The position numbers and the translations under genes were made by a program. The notes below the pieces were generated by a model that saw only the letters and a program-made list of their open reading frames with translations, had not been told where the DNA came from and made no database searches. From a virus: a DNA stretch of 33,164 nt. The stretch spans positions 1-33,164 of IMG/VR virus record IMGVR_UViG_3300032286_001248. One strand, given 5' to 3'. Shown piece by piece: positions 5,652 through 10,828 of this stretch (positions are counted from its first letter, which is position 1; each line of letters opens with the position of its first letter).

Positions 5652-5737
5652 GTCGTAAGTCGTTGCCACATAAGGGTTTACGACTCGCGGGGCGGGCCAA
5701 ATTCGCCGTAAGTCCTTTGGTGACAAGGGTTTACGGC
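5652..5737. repeat. 86-bp compound inverted repeat, copy D
   Basis: Dyads 5652-5684 and 5705-5737. The spacer is G-rich (GCGGGGCGGGCC) where other copies are C-rich, as if inverted. Outer arms covary: GTCGTAA/TTACGAC in dyad 1, GCCGTAA/TTACGGC in dyad 2. Confidence 0.92.
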
Positions 5738-5753
5738 TACTTTTGGCTACTTC

Positions 5754-6143
5754 TTAAAACATACAGGCCATGCCCGTACTGTACAAAAGTCTACCGAAAA
5801 TCGAACGGTAGCAATCTCGCACTCTTTCCGCATAGAAATTGCGAATCTCACCATTTGATAACTGGCAAGTAACTAGCGTGTTAGTACGTTGGAACTCGCT
5901 ATCATATCTACGATAGTCGCTTTCCGCGTTCAACTTTGCAATCTGATCTTTCATATCCCGTTTGCTAATTACCTTAGCGAGAAATCTTTCATACTCTCCC
6001 GTGAGAGGCTGAAGATAGTGGAAATTATAAACTTCCCCAAGATATGCACAACTCAGCGGGCTATATACTCCACGGTATACGCCATACATAAGAAGACAAA
6101 ACAAACAAACAATAACAACACCCAACACAATCAAATCGCTCAT
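5754..6143 (-). CDS. Membrane-anchored hypothetical protein
   Basis: 129 residues. The N-terminus (MSDLIVLGVVIVCLFCLLMY, residues 1-20) is a clear membrane helix with no lipobox or cleavage site, so it is probably a signal anchor. The rest is soluble: a beta part (CAYLGEVYNFHYLQPLTGEYERFLAKVI), a charged helix (about 60-80) and another beta part (NTLVTCQLSNGEIRNFYAERVRDCYR), which together resemble a small barrel. AAAGAGG precedes the ATG. Function unknown. It has its own promoter and is followed by repeat copy D. Confidence 0.75.
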   Translation of the reverse strand: MSDLIVLGVVIVCLFCLLMYGVYRGVYSPLSCAYLGEVYNFHYLQPLTGEYERFLAKVISKRDMKDQIAKLNAESDYRRYDSEFQRTNTLVTCQLSNGEIRNFYAERVRDCYRSIFGRLLYSTGMACMF

Positions 6144-6181
6144 ACTAAAATACCTCTTTTGCTATTAAAAACTCTTACACC

Positions 6182-6210
6182 ATTCTACAGTATATATCGG
6201 CGTTTGTCAA
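6182..6210 (-). promoter_or_regulatory. sigma70-type promoter for 5754-6143
   Basis: TTGACA (6205-6210), 17-bp spacer with GCCGAT, TAGAAT (6182-6187), directly after the stop of the 6213-6440 gene. Confidence 0.85.
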
Positions 6211-6212
6211 GC

Positions 6213-6440
6213 CTAAACTTTAGAAAAATTCTCATCCCAAAATTCTTTCAACTCGCCCATATCAATTCCGCTATCGTTCCAAGCTACGCTATCCGCAGTC
6301 TCAAGGCATCCATCCTCTCTCATACCTTCTACGAATTCTGCATAGTCGCTACAACCTTTCGCAAAGTTATAAAGCCCCTCATCGTTGGCTATCCACAATT
6401 GAACATTCCACGTTTGATAATTCGCACATCCGTTATACAT
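6213..6440 (-). CDS. NYxTWN..LWIxND family small phage protein
   Basis: 75 residues. The N-terminal NYQTWNVQLWIANDEGLY (residues 7-24) is the signature of a widespread family of small phage proteins (DUF7249 from memory). The acidic C-terminal half with VAWNDSGIDMGELKEFW is usual for the family. Function unknown. AAAGGTCTAACT precedes the ATG. Third gene of operon 6945-6213. Confidence 0.8.
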   Translation of the reverse strand: MYNGCANYQTWNVQLWIANDEGLYNFAKGCSDYAEFVEGMREDGCLETADSVAWNDSGIDMGELKEFWDENFSKV

Positions 6441-6442
6441 AG

Positions 6443-6628
6443 TTAGACCTTTATGATTCCAAGGATTTCACAGTTGTTGATATACCACACTACCTGTCGC
6501 AAACTATTAGTTGTGACCAGAGTTTGTAGATGCTCATCGCACAACACATATTTACCATCTCTTACCAAGACTGTCAAATCATTTTCGCGGGCCATTTTAG
6601 CAACATCGCGGAAAGTTAGGTTGTCCAT
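6443..6628 (-). CDS. 61-residue hypothetical protein
   Basis: From ATG 6628 (MDNLTFRDVAKMARENDLTV), six bases after AAGGA and just after the stop of the upstream gene; an in-frame TTG start upstream is less likely. Pattern: helix (FRDVAKMAREN), then strands (TVLVRDGKYVLCD), then LRQVVWYINNCE. It may be a small alpha/beta protein. No family recognised. Confidence 0.7.
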   Translation of the reverse strand: MDNLTFRDVAKMARENDLTVLVRDGKYVLCDEHLQTLVTTNSLRQVVWYINNCEILGIIKV

Positions 6629-6630
6629 AT

Positions 6631-6945
6631 TCAATCCTTAAAGGGGGAGATTTCGTGACGAGTAGCAACACTGTATTGCTTTGCCAATTCTTCAACACGT
6701 TCGCGGGAACCGGGCTTTCCCACCTTGACGATCATATTATCATCACCACCGATAAATCGGGGATCGACGTTTTCAGTTTTGCTCTTTCCCATATTTTTGA
6801 GAGCGGTACGGTTGAACTTGATTACCTTTTCAACTTGCACCATTTCTCCGTCAATGCTCTTGACAACCGTGGGAAGTGCAATTCCCAGAAAACAGAGGCG
6901 AGCTTGACGTTTGGCTTTTTCGATCATCGGGAACTTGGTTTTCAT
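6631..6945 (-). CDS. 104-residue basic hypothetical protein
   Basis: From ATG 6945 (MKTKFPMIEKAKRQARLCFL). The open frame extends further upstream, but that extension covers the promoter region. The protein is basic with GIALPTVVKSIDGEMVQVEKVIKFNRTAL (beta-rich) and RFIGGDDNMIVKVGKPGSRE before a helical end. It could bind nucleic acid; this is inference from charge. First gene of the operon 6945-6213, driven by the TTGCAA-type promoter at 6985. Confidence 0.7.
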   Translation of the reverse strand: MKTKFPMIEKAKRQARLCFLGIALPTVVKSIDGEMVQVEKVIKFNRTALKNMGKSKTENVDPRFIGGDDNMIVKVGKPGSRERVEELAKQYSVATRHEISPFKD

Positions 6946-6984
6946 TTTCTTTCTCTTTTCTTTCTCTCTTACTCTTATATCGAC

Positions 6985-7012
6985 ATTATACCAGAGATTC
7001 TTGAACTTGCAA
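6985..7012 (-). promoter_or_regulatory. TTGCAA-class promoter for operon 6945-6213
   Basis: TTGCAA (7007-7012), 16-bp spacer, TATAAT (6985-6990), with GTCGATATAAG just downstream. A perfect dyad (7033-7050) lies 20 bp upstream of the -35, as at the 8402 promoter. Confidence 0.75.
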
Positions 7013-7032
7013 GCGAAATCTAGAGATTTTTG

Positions 7033-7050
7033 TGTCAAGAGATTTTGACA
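7033..7050. promoter_or_regulatory. Dyad operator TGTCAA-N6-TTGACA, copy 1
   Basis: An 18-bp dyad, identical to 8450-8467 and at the same 20-bp distance from the -35 of a TTGCAA promoter. Probably a regulator binding site. Confidence 0.6.
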
Positions 7051-7076
7051 AAACAACACATGATTTTCCTCTCTAC

Positions 7077-7092
7077 TGGCACACCGTTTGCG
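7077..7092 (+). promoter_or_regulatory. sigma54-like -24/-12 element before copy E
   Basis: TGGCACACCGTTTGCG, GG to GC spacing 12. Predicted rightward start 7103 is the second base of repeat copy E. Confidence 0.5.
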
Positions 7093-7101
7093 TAGTCAGT
7101 G

Positions 7102-7187
7102 AACGTAAAGTGTTGCTACATAAAGACTTATATTAGATGCGGCCCGCCCAACTTGTTCTAAGTCCTTATTCTACAATGGTTTACGAC
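7102..7187. repeat. 86-bp compound inverted repeat, copy E
   Basis: Dyads 7102-7134 and 7155-7187, spacer with GCGGCCCGCCC. The left dyad is the CGTAAAGTGTTG variant. The right edge abuts the TAA of the HAD gene. Confidence 0.88.
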
Positions 7188-7619
7188 TTAAACTTGGAAA
7201 GCTTTTACTAATTTTACCGACTTTGCGTATTCTACGTTATCGGAATCGTCATCCCAAAAATGTACGACTTGCTTATTTATACTAGTAAATCTATTTAGCA
7301 CAATCGCTTTCTTTTCAGCAGTTTTCTTATCCTGCATATAATCTCCAACCATTAGAATGTTCTTATTTGGAATGTATAGTCCATTCTTCATAAAGTAATT
7401 TTTAATAGCTTTTCTCATTTTTCCACAACCAGAAGACCTAGCTGTAAGAATGTATACTTGATTATACTTCTTCATTCTTTGAACAAGTTTTGTAGGTTTT
7501 GCATTAAGAATGTCTTGAGTTGCAAATTCAACATTTCTGAATTGACTCAGACTAGGAGTTTCTTTTCCTTTGGTAACTGCGCTTGTCATATCGAAATCAA
7601 AAAATCCTATCATTTTCAT
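7188..7619 (-). CDS. HAD-superfamily phosphatase-like protein
   Basis: 143 residues. HAD motifs are visible in order: motif I FFD8-F-D10-MT, motif II ILT59-AR, a Lys-rich stretch (KKTAEKK, 98-104) for motif III and motif IV FWDDDSDN (121-128). This is the catalytic set of Mg-dependent phosphohydrolases that pass through a phospho-Asp intermediate. The short cap and phage setting suit a small nucleotide or polynucleotide 3'-phosphatase, or a 5'(3')-deoxyribonucleotidase-like enzyme; the substrate cannot be told. Single-gene operon with a perfect consensus promoter, followed by repeat copy E. Confidence 0.75.
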   Translation of the reverse strand: MKMIGFFDFDMTSAVTKGKETPSLSQFRNVEFATQDILNAKPTKLVQRMKKYNQVYILTARSSGCGKMRKAIKNYFMKNGLYIPNKNILMVGDYMQDKKTAEKKAIVLNRFTSINKQVVHFWDDDSDNVEYAKSVKLVKAFQV

Positions 7620-7641
7620 TCTCTCTTTCTTTCTTTTCTAT

Positions 7642-7670
7642 ATTATACATATCGGATTTCTAGGTGTCAA
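7642..7670 (-). promoter_or_regulatory. sigma70 consensus promoter for HAD gene
   Basis: TTGACA (7665-7670), 17-bp spacer with TCCGAT, TATAAT (7642-7647). Confidence 0.88.
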
Positions 7671-7708
7671 GCCTTAAATCTTTCAATATAGAAAGTTTTC
7701 AGAGATTT

Positions 7709-7794
7709 GTCGTAAAGTGTTGGTACTAAAGGACTTAGGGCAAAAAACGCCCGCCCGCCTCGTCGTAAGTCTATATCTGACAAGGGTTTACGAC
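7709..7794. repeat. 86-bp compound inverted repeat, copy F
   Basis: Dyads 7709-7741 and 7762-7794, spacer with CGCCCGCCCGCC. Dyad 2 has matching outer arms GTCGTAA/TTACGAC. The right edge is four bases from the stop of the 35-residue membrane protein gene. No sigma54-like element precedes it. Confidence 0.9.
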
Positions 7795-7798
7795 TAGT

Positions 7799-7906
7799 TT
7801 AGTCTTCATCTTTATCCTGTAGATAGATTGTCTGAACAGTTGTCCAGCATAGGAAAACGCCCAGAATATAGCCCGTTACAACGCTTATGAAATCAAAATT
7901 GTACAT
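7799..7906 (-). CDS. 35-residue single-pass membrane protein
   Basis: MYNFDFISVVTGYILGVFLC followed by WTTVQTIYLQDKDED. One hydrophobic helix (about residues 7-22) and an acidic tail. AGAGG lies before the ATG, and the gene follows the 57-residue gene in the same operon. Function unknown. Confidence 0.6.
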   Translation of the reverse strand: MYNFDFISVVTGYILGVFLCWTTVQTIYLQDKDED

Positions 7907-7921
7907 CCGTATACCTCTTAG

Positions 7922-8095
7922 TTAGTCGCCGTATCCTACCCAAAACTCCTCACCCTCATCACTCGTCATAAGGATAAATCCACGCTTCTTCATCTGCTCA
8001 TATTCTGCAAAACGCTGCCACACTTCGCACACCGTTTCCATAGCTGTCAGAAAAACGCCCATGACCCACACGAAAGGATATTCGATCATTCTCAT
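7922..8095 (-). CDS. 57-residue protein with hydrophobic N-terminus
   Basis: Starts MRMIEYPFVWVMGVFLTAME. Residues 6-20 are hydrophobic enough for a membrane helix; the rest (VCEVWQRFAEYEQMKKRG) is an amphipathic helix with an acidic end (TSDEGEEFWVGYGD). First gene of a two-gene operon of small membrane-type proteins, driven by the promoter at 8134. No family recognised. Confidence 0.65.
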   Translation of the reverse strand: MRMIEYPFVWVMGVFLTAMETVCEVWQRFAEYEQMKKRGFILMTSDEGEEFWVGYGD

Positions 8096-8133
8096 TTTTA
8101 TTCTCTTAGTTAGTGTTCTTCGTTCTTCTCTAC

Positions 8134-8162
8134 ATTATATCATCGGCTTTTTATGTTGTCAA
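8134..8162 (-). promoter_or_regulatory. sigma70 consensus promoter for operon 8095-7799
   Basis: TTGACA (8157-8162), 17-bp spacer with GCCGAT, TATAAT (8134-8139), GTAGAG downstream. Confidence 0.88.
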
Positions 8163-8165
8163 GGC

Positions 8166-8360
8166 TTAGGCAAAATCTTCTTCACCACAGCAATCCTCAT
8201 CGGATTCCCACTCACCATCGTCCAGACCGGGAATATAATCCATTTCCAAGCTATCGTCTGTCACGATTTCGCAGTGTTCACCACACTGTGAGCAAATCTC
8301 ATAATCCTTGTTGCTTTCAACATTGCAGCAATCCGAAACGTAAAACACTGTCTTTTCCAT
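8166..8360 (-). CDS. 64-residue zinc-ribbon-like acidic protein
   Basis: Starts MEKTVFYVSDCCNVESNKDY. C11/C12 and C23-x2-C26 (ICSQCGEHCEIV) form a likely zinc knuckle, as in rubredoxin-like phage proteins in which a C-C pair near the start faces a C-x2-C. The C-terminal half is acidic with a final CC (DEDCCGEEDFA). AAAGGATAAGAAA precedes the ATG. Probable role is binding a host protein or nucleic acid; not proven. Confidence 0.72.
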   Translation of the reverse strand: MEKTVFYVSDCCNVESNKDYEICSQCGEHCEIVTDDSLEMDYIPGLDDGEWESDEDCCGEEDFA

Positions 8361-8401
8361 TTTCTTATCCTTTTCTTTTTCTTCTTTTCTCTTATATCGA
8401 C

Positions 8402-8429
8402 ATTATACAGCCCCCGCATTAGATTGCAA
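8402..8429 (-). promoter_or_regulatory. TTGCAA-class promoter for 8166-8360
   Basis: TTGCAA (8424-8429), 16-bp spacer, TATAAT (8402-8407) and GTCGATATAAG downstream, the same design as 6985-7012. Confidence 0.75.
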
Positions 8430-8449
8430 GGGAAAAATTCCAAGAATAT

Positions 8450-8467
8450 TGTCAAGAGATTTTGACA
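8450..8467. promoter_or_regulatory. Dyad operator TGTCAA-N6-TTGACA, copy 2
   Basis: Identical in all 18 bases to 7033-7050, again exactly 20 bp upstream of the -35 of a TTGCAA promoter. Confidence 0.6.
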
Positions 8468-8493
8468 TTCCAAACGCTCAGAAATCATCGTTT

Positions 8494-8509
8494 TGGCACA
8501 CCATTTGCT
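8494..8509 (+). promoter_or_regulatory. sigma54-like -24/-12 element upstream of copy G
   Basis: TGGCACACCATTTGCT is the best match in the window to TGGCAC-N5-TTGCW. Here the predicted start (8520) lies 44 bases before repeat copy G rather than at its edge. No gene is seen in 8430-8564. Confidence 0.5.
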
Positions 8510-8563
8510 ATATGCAACTCCTATGCCATACGCTGCGCTACCCGATTATATAGGGAAATACAC

Positions 8564-8649
8564 GACGTAAGTATATGTCAGATAAGGACTTACATCAAAT
8601 CGGCCCCGGCCCGCTCGCCCTAAGTCCTTACGTACCAAGGGTTTACGTC
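8564..8649. repeat. 86-bp compound inverted repeat, copy G
   Basis: Dyads 8564-8596 and 8617-8649, spacer with GGCCCCGGCCCG. Right arm of dyad 1 (AAGGACTTA) and left arm of dyad 2 (TAAGTCCTT) are exact complements. The right edge shares one base with the TAG of the 8649-8972 gene. Confidence 0.9.
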
Positions 8650-8972
8650 TAGTATATGAGGTTCATATCCGCTACGGTCATACCATCCTCATATGGCGTG
8701 TTATCATCATTGTTGAGATACCATTCGCCCTTACACTGGTACACACGTACAGGTGAATACTTGTTCATCCTATCCTTAGTGGTACTGCTATACCATCCAC
8801 CTGTATTGAGTGTGGCACTGTTATCTGGATGAATACGTACAACCATTGTGCTATGTAGCGTGATGCCTACGCTACCATCGGGCAATATCTCTGCATATGT
8901 ATTGTTACCCACCTTACGACTAGTACGCTTAGTCTTACCATATACCATCTGAGTAGCTTCGTAGTGTGTCAT
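8649..8972 (-). CDS. Conserved phage hypothetical protein (TLNTGGW..TTKDRMN)
   Basis: 107 residues. The pattern STMVVRIHPDNSATLNTGGW followed by TTKDRMNKYSPVRVYQ is one I recall from many phage proteins of unknown function; it reads as consecutive beta-strands with short turns. N-terminal helix MTHYEATQMVYGKTKRTSRK is basic. The ATG is five bases after the stop of the upstream gene and has no strong ribosome site, so coupling is likely. The end touches repeat copy G. Confidence 0.75.
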   Translation of the reverse strand: MTHYEATQMVYGKTKRTSRKVGNNTYAEILPDGSVGITLHSTMVVRIHPDNSATLNTGGWYSSTTKDRMNKYSPVRVYQCKGEWYLNNDDNTPYEDGMTVADMNLIY

Positions 8973-8977
8973 TTTGT

Positions 8978-9085
8978 TTACCAGCTTTCGTTAATAATTC
9001 CTAGTAATTGTTGAAGAAACTGTAAAACTTCTTTGATATTGTATGTGGCGTAATCTACATAACCATCGGGCAGATACCTATACAT
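8978..9085 (-). CDS. 35-residue hypothetical protein
   Basis: MYRYLPDGYVDYATYNIKEV then LQFLQQLLGIINESW. Its ATG overlaps the end of the 12-codon open frame at 9078-9116, which has the strong ribosome site; this gene has none of its own, so coupled translation is likely. Aromatic N-terminus and an amphipathic helix. Function unknown. Confidence 0.5.
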   Translation of the reverse strand: MYRYLPDGYVDYATYNIKEVLQFLQQLLGIINESW

Positions 9086-9116
9086 TATGCACACACATCT
9101 TCTTTTCCATCATCAT
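9078..9116 (-). CDS. 12-codon possible leader peptide
   Basis: MMMEKKMCVHNV, starting four bases after AAGGAGA and ending in a TAG that overlaps the start region of the 35-residue gene. It may serve to bring ribosomes to that start. The repeated ATG codons are odd. Whether the peptide itself matters is unknown. Confidence 0.35.
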   Translation of the reverse strand: MMMEKKMCVHNV

Positions 9117-9131
9117 TCTCCTTGTACTTGT

Positions 9132-9160
9132 ATTATATAGTATCGGCTATATCCTGTCAA
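9132..9160 (-). promoter_or_regulatory. sigma70 consensus promoter for operon 9116-8649
   Basis: TTGACA (9155-9160), 17-bp spacer with GCCGAT, TATAAT (9132-9137). Confidence 0.85.
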
Positions 9161-9169
9161 GCCCTTAGA

Positions 9170-9328
9170 TTAGAATTGCCAAATATTTTTTGAGCTATAT
9201 GGAAGAAGATCATTTATCGGAAAGCCCGTTGCATCTGCAACAATCTTTCGGGCTGTCATCCAATCGGATGCGTCTGCTTGACCGATAAACTTGTGATCAT
9301 CAAAACTGAAGAAGTAAAACGTTTTCAT
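9170..9328 (-). CDS. 52-residue hypothetical protein
   Basis: From ATG 9328 (MKTFYFFSFDDHKFIGQADA), preceded by AAGGAATAG; an upstream in-frame extension covers the promoter and is rejected. The text SFDDHKFIGQADASDWMTARKIV looks like a small beta-beta-alpha domain in which a helix begins at the W. No family recognised. Own promoter at 9363. Confidence 0.65.
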   Translation of the reverse strand: MKTFYFFSFDDHKFIGQADASDWMTARKIVADATGFPINDLLPYSSKNIWQF

Positions 9329-9362
9329 TTTTCTATTCCTTTTCCTTTTCTCTTGTCTCTGT

Positions 9363-9391
9363 ATTATATAGTATCGGCGTTTGCTTGTCAA
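9363..9391 (-). promoter_or_regulatory. sigma70 consensus promoter for 9170-9328
   Basis: TTGACA (9386-9391), 17-bp spacer with GCCGAT, TATAAT (9363-9368). Confidence 0.85.
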
Positions 9392-9395
9392 GTCT

Positions 9396-9524
9396 TTAGA
9401 TCATTCTCTGAAAATATCTTACCTTGAGAGGATCTTGAGTCTTGATTCCATTTTGAATCAGGTAGATCACTTTCCCATTGTTTACGACTGCTGAAGTATT
9501 GTTTGTGATTTTGATCGTTTCCAT
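9396..9524 (-). CDS. 42-residue hypothetical protein
   Basis: From ATG 9524 (METIKITNNTSAVVNNGKVI), with AAAGGATAAGAAA just upstream. Beta-rich start, then YLIQNGIKTQDPLKVRYFQR. No family recognised. Rightmost leftward gene, driven by the promoter at 9573. Confidence 0.55.
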   Translation of the reverse strand: METIKITNNTSAVVNNGKVIYLIQNGIKTQDPLKVRYFQRMI

Positions 9525-9572
9525 TTTCTTATCCTTTTCTTTCTTTCTTTTCTTCTTTTCTCTTATACTTCC

Positions 9573-9600
9573 ATTATACAGTAGATATCGACAATTGCAA
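9573..9600 (-). promoter_or_regulatory. TTGCAA-class promoter for 9396-9524
   Basis: TTGCAA (9595-9600), 16-bp spacer with GTCGAT, TATAAT (9573-9578). Shares GCTTGCAA with 6985-7012 but lacks the 18-bp dyad upstream. Confidence 0.7.
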
Positions 9601-9666
9601 GCAAAATCTTTGGATTTTTCTAAATATATTTCTATGCCAAATAAAATATTCTTTTTCTCTAGTGAA

Positions 9667-9682
9667 TTGCACATAAGATGCG
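9667..9682 (+). promoter_or_regulatory. Degenerate sigma54-like element before copy H
   Basis: TTGCACATAAGATGCG keeps the second G, CAC and GC at the right spacing. Predicted start 9693 is the second base of copy H, the same offset as copies D and E. Confidence 0.35.
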
Positions 9683-9691
9683 TTCCAATTT

Positions 9692-9777
9692 GACGTAAAG
9701 TGTTGGGGCATATAGACTTACGACGAATTTGGCGGGGTATATCAAACCTAAACTATTGCCAGATATATACTTAGGTA
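9692..9777. repeat. 86-bp compound inverted repeat, copy H (diverged)
   Basis: Dyads 9692-9724 and 9745-9777. The second dyad has ACCTAA/TTAGGT arms, a paired change from the usual CGTAA/TTACG. The spacer is weaker in GC (GGCGGGG). The only copy not next to a leftward gene end. Confidence 0.75.
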
Positions 9778-9941
9778 GGTGGTGGGGGTTTTATCTTATA
9801 AATGTTAAACTGGGCAAACTGCGAAAAATCGTGGGGTGGTTCATAAACAATAGGAAATAATAAACCTAATGTATTACCCAATCCTCCCCCATCGCCCCAA
9901 ATTGCTCCCACTTGCTTCTGTAATTTATTACTTTATGTGTG

Positions 9942-9948
9942 TATAATA
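9942..9948 (+). promoter_or_regulatory. Candidate late promoter TATAATA
   Basis: A TATAATA box 19 bases before the first rightward ATG, with no -35 hexamer at a normal distance. Similar lone boxes are at 19539 and 22601. Fits a gp55-like late sigma factor, which is encoded at 10825. Confidence 0.4.
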
Positions 9949-9966
9949 AACAGAGGAGACTATAAT

Positions 9967-10137
9967 ATGACTACAAAGACATCAATCGAAACACAATTGG
10001 ATTGCAGGGCAACAGCCGCGCTTAATGAATCCGTCTTAGCAGATTTATCCAAGCCCGATCTTCCAATAGATAACCTTATTAAGAAGGAAGAAGACAAGGA
10101 AGATGAATCTACAGACCAGCACGGTTCCAGCGGTTGA
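9967..10137 (+). CDS. 56-residue acidic hypothetical protein
   Basis: From ATG 9967 (MTTKTSIETQLDCRATAALN), preceded by AGAGGAG; an ATG 30 bases upstream lies before that site and is rejected. The C-terminus is strongly charged (LIKKEEDKEDESTDQ). No family recognised. First rightward gene; it overlaps the next by 35 bases in another frame. Confidence 0.6.
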   Translation: MTTKTSIETQLDCRATAALNESVLADLSKPDLPIDNLIKKEEDKEDESTDQHGSSG

Positions 10138-10828
10138 AAATTGCGAATCCATACCAAACTCTTATGATATTAGATTATTAGGCCCGTACTCTTTTTATGG
10201 TCCCGATAATACTTTCTCAAAAGTTTTTAGCAAAGATTCTAAATTCTACTATCGATTAGAACAAATAAACGGTAAAACCCTAGTTCAATACGAAGTTGGC
10301 ATAGGGTATCTTGATGGGAATATCTTAAAAAGATTTCGCCCACTGTATCACGGCACTGAATCTGACCCTGCGTATCCATCTTCTAACGGGCCGCAGTTAT
10401 TTGCTGTTAACAAAGGTGATGAGCTAATACTTTCATCATACATCCCTAAGATGTTTAATGAAGCTCTATGCGACCCGCACACTATTGTTACATCTATCGC
10501 CCCTTTTGTTCCCCACCCCGTCGCCCTATCTGAAAATTCTTTCTTAGGAAGACTTGACGATAATGTTCAGTCTATCCCGTTTAGCTCCATTTTTAACAGT
10601 AAAGAGCTAATCAATCTTATACTAAACACTATAGTCACCTACGCTAACCAACTATCTCTTAATGCGTCTAAGCTTGACGCAAAGCGTATATCTACAGAAA
10701 GCTTGCAACTTAATATTACAGACAAGCCCCTTGCCAAAAAAGGCGCTCTATCGTTCGATGGCAAAAACCTTAAGTATTATGATGGTGAAAAATATAGAGT
10801 GTTGCAATGGAGGTTTGAAGACGAATGA
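10103..10828 (+). CDS. Probable virion accessory protein
   Basis: 241 residues. The first half is beta-rich and aromatic (YDIRLLGPYSFYGPDNTFSK) and the end, ALSFDGKNLKYYDGEKYRVL followed by QW, resembles the short repeats that close phage fibre or decoration proteins (SFDGxNLKYYDGxxY). The middle (about 160-195) is helical. AAGGAAG sits directly before the ATG, inside the end of the upstream gene. Function is inferred only from composition. The next gene overlaps its stop (ATGA). Confidence 0.5.
   Translation: MNLQTSTVPAVENCESIPNSYDIRLLGPYSFYGPDNTFSKVFSKDSKFYYRLEQINGKTLVQYEVGIGYLDGNILKRFRPLYHGTESDPAYPSSNGPQLFAVNKGDELILSSYIPKMFNEALCDPHTIVTSIAPFVPHPVALSENSFLGRLDDNVQSIPFSSIFNSKELINLILNTIVTYANQLSLNASKLDAKRISTESLQLNITDKPLAKKGALSFDGKNLKYYDGEKYRVLQWRFEDE

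Larger units (their letters stand above)
9601..9966. other. Gene-free divide between leftward and rightward regions
   Basis: No open frame with a supported start. It holds repeat copy H (9692-9777), a degenerate sigma54-like element, a G-rich run near 9778-9790, a C-rich run near 9892-9898, and TATAAATG (9797-9804), which is one base from the T4 late promoter box. A replication origin here is possible but not shown. Confidence 0.5.

Noticed and set aside
5889-6446. Rightward open frame of 185 codons
   Set aside because: It is antisense to two supported leftward genes with promoter and ribosome sites, and contains low-complexity text from their complement.
1242-9777. 86-bp units as a CRISPR array
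   Set aside because: Units are scattered over 8.5 kb between genes, with no unique spacers of constant length in an array and no cas gene.
1242-9777. 86-bp units as simple intrinsic terminators
   Set aside because: The stems are imperfect, there is no U-run on either strand, and a compound fixed-length design is unnecessary for termination. Effects on transcription are still possible.
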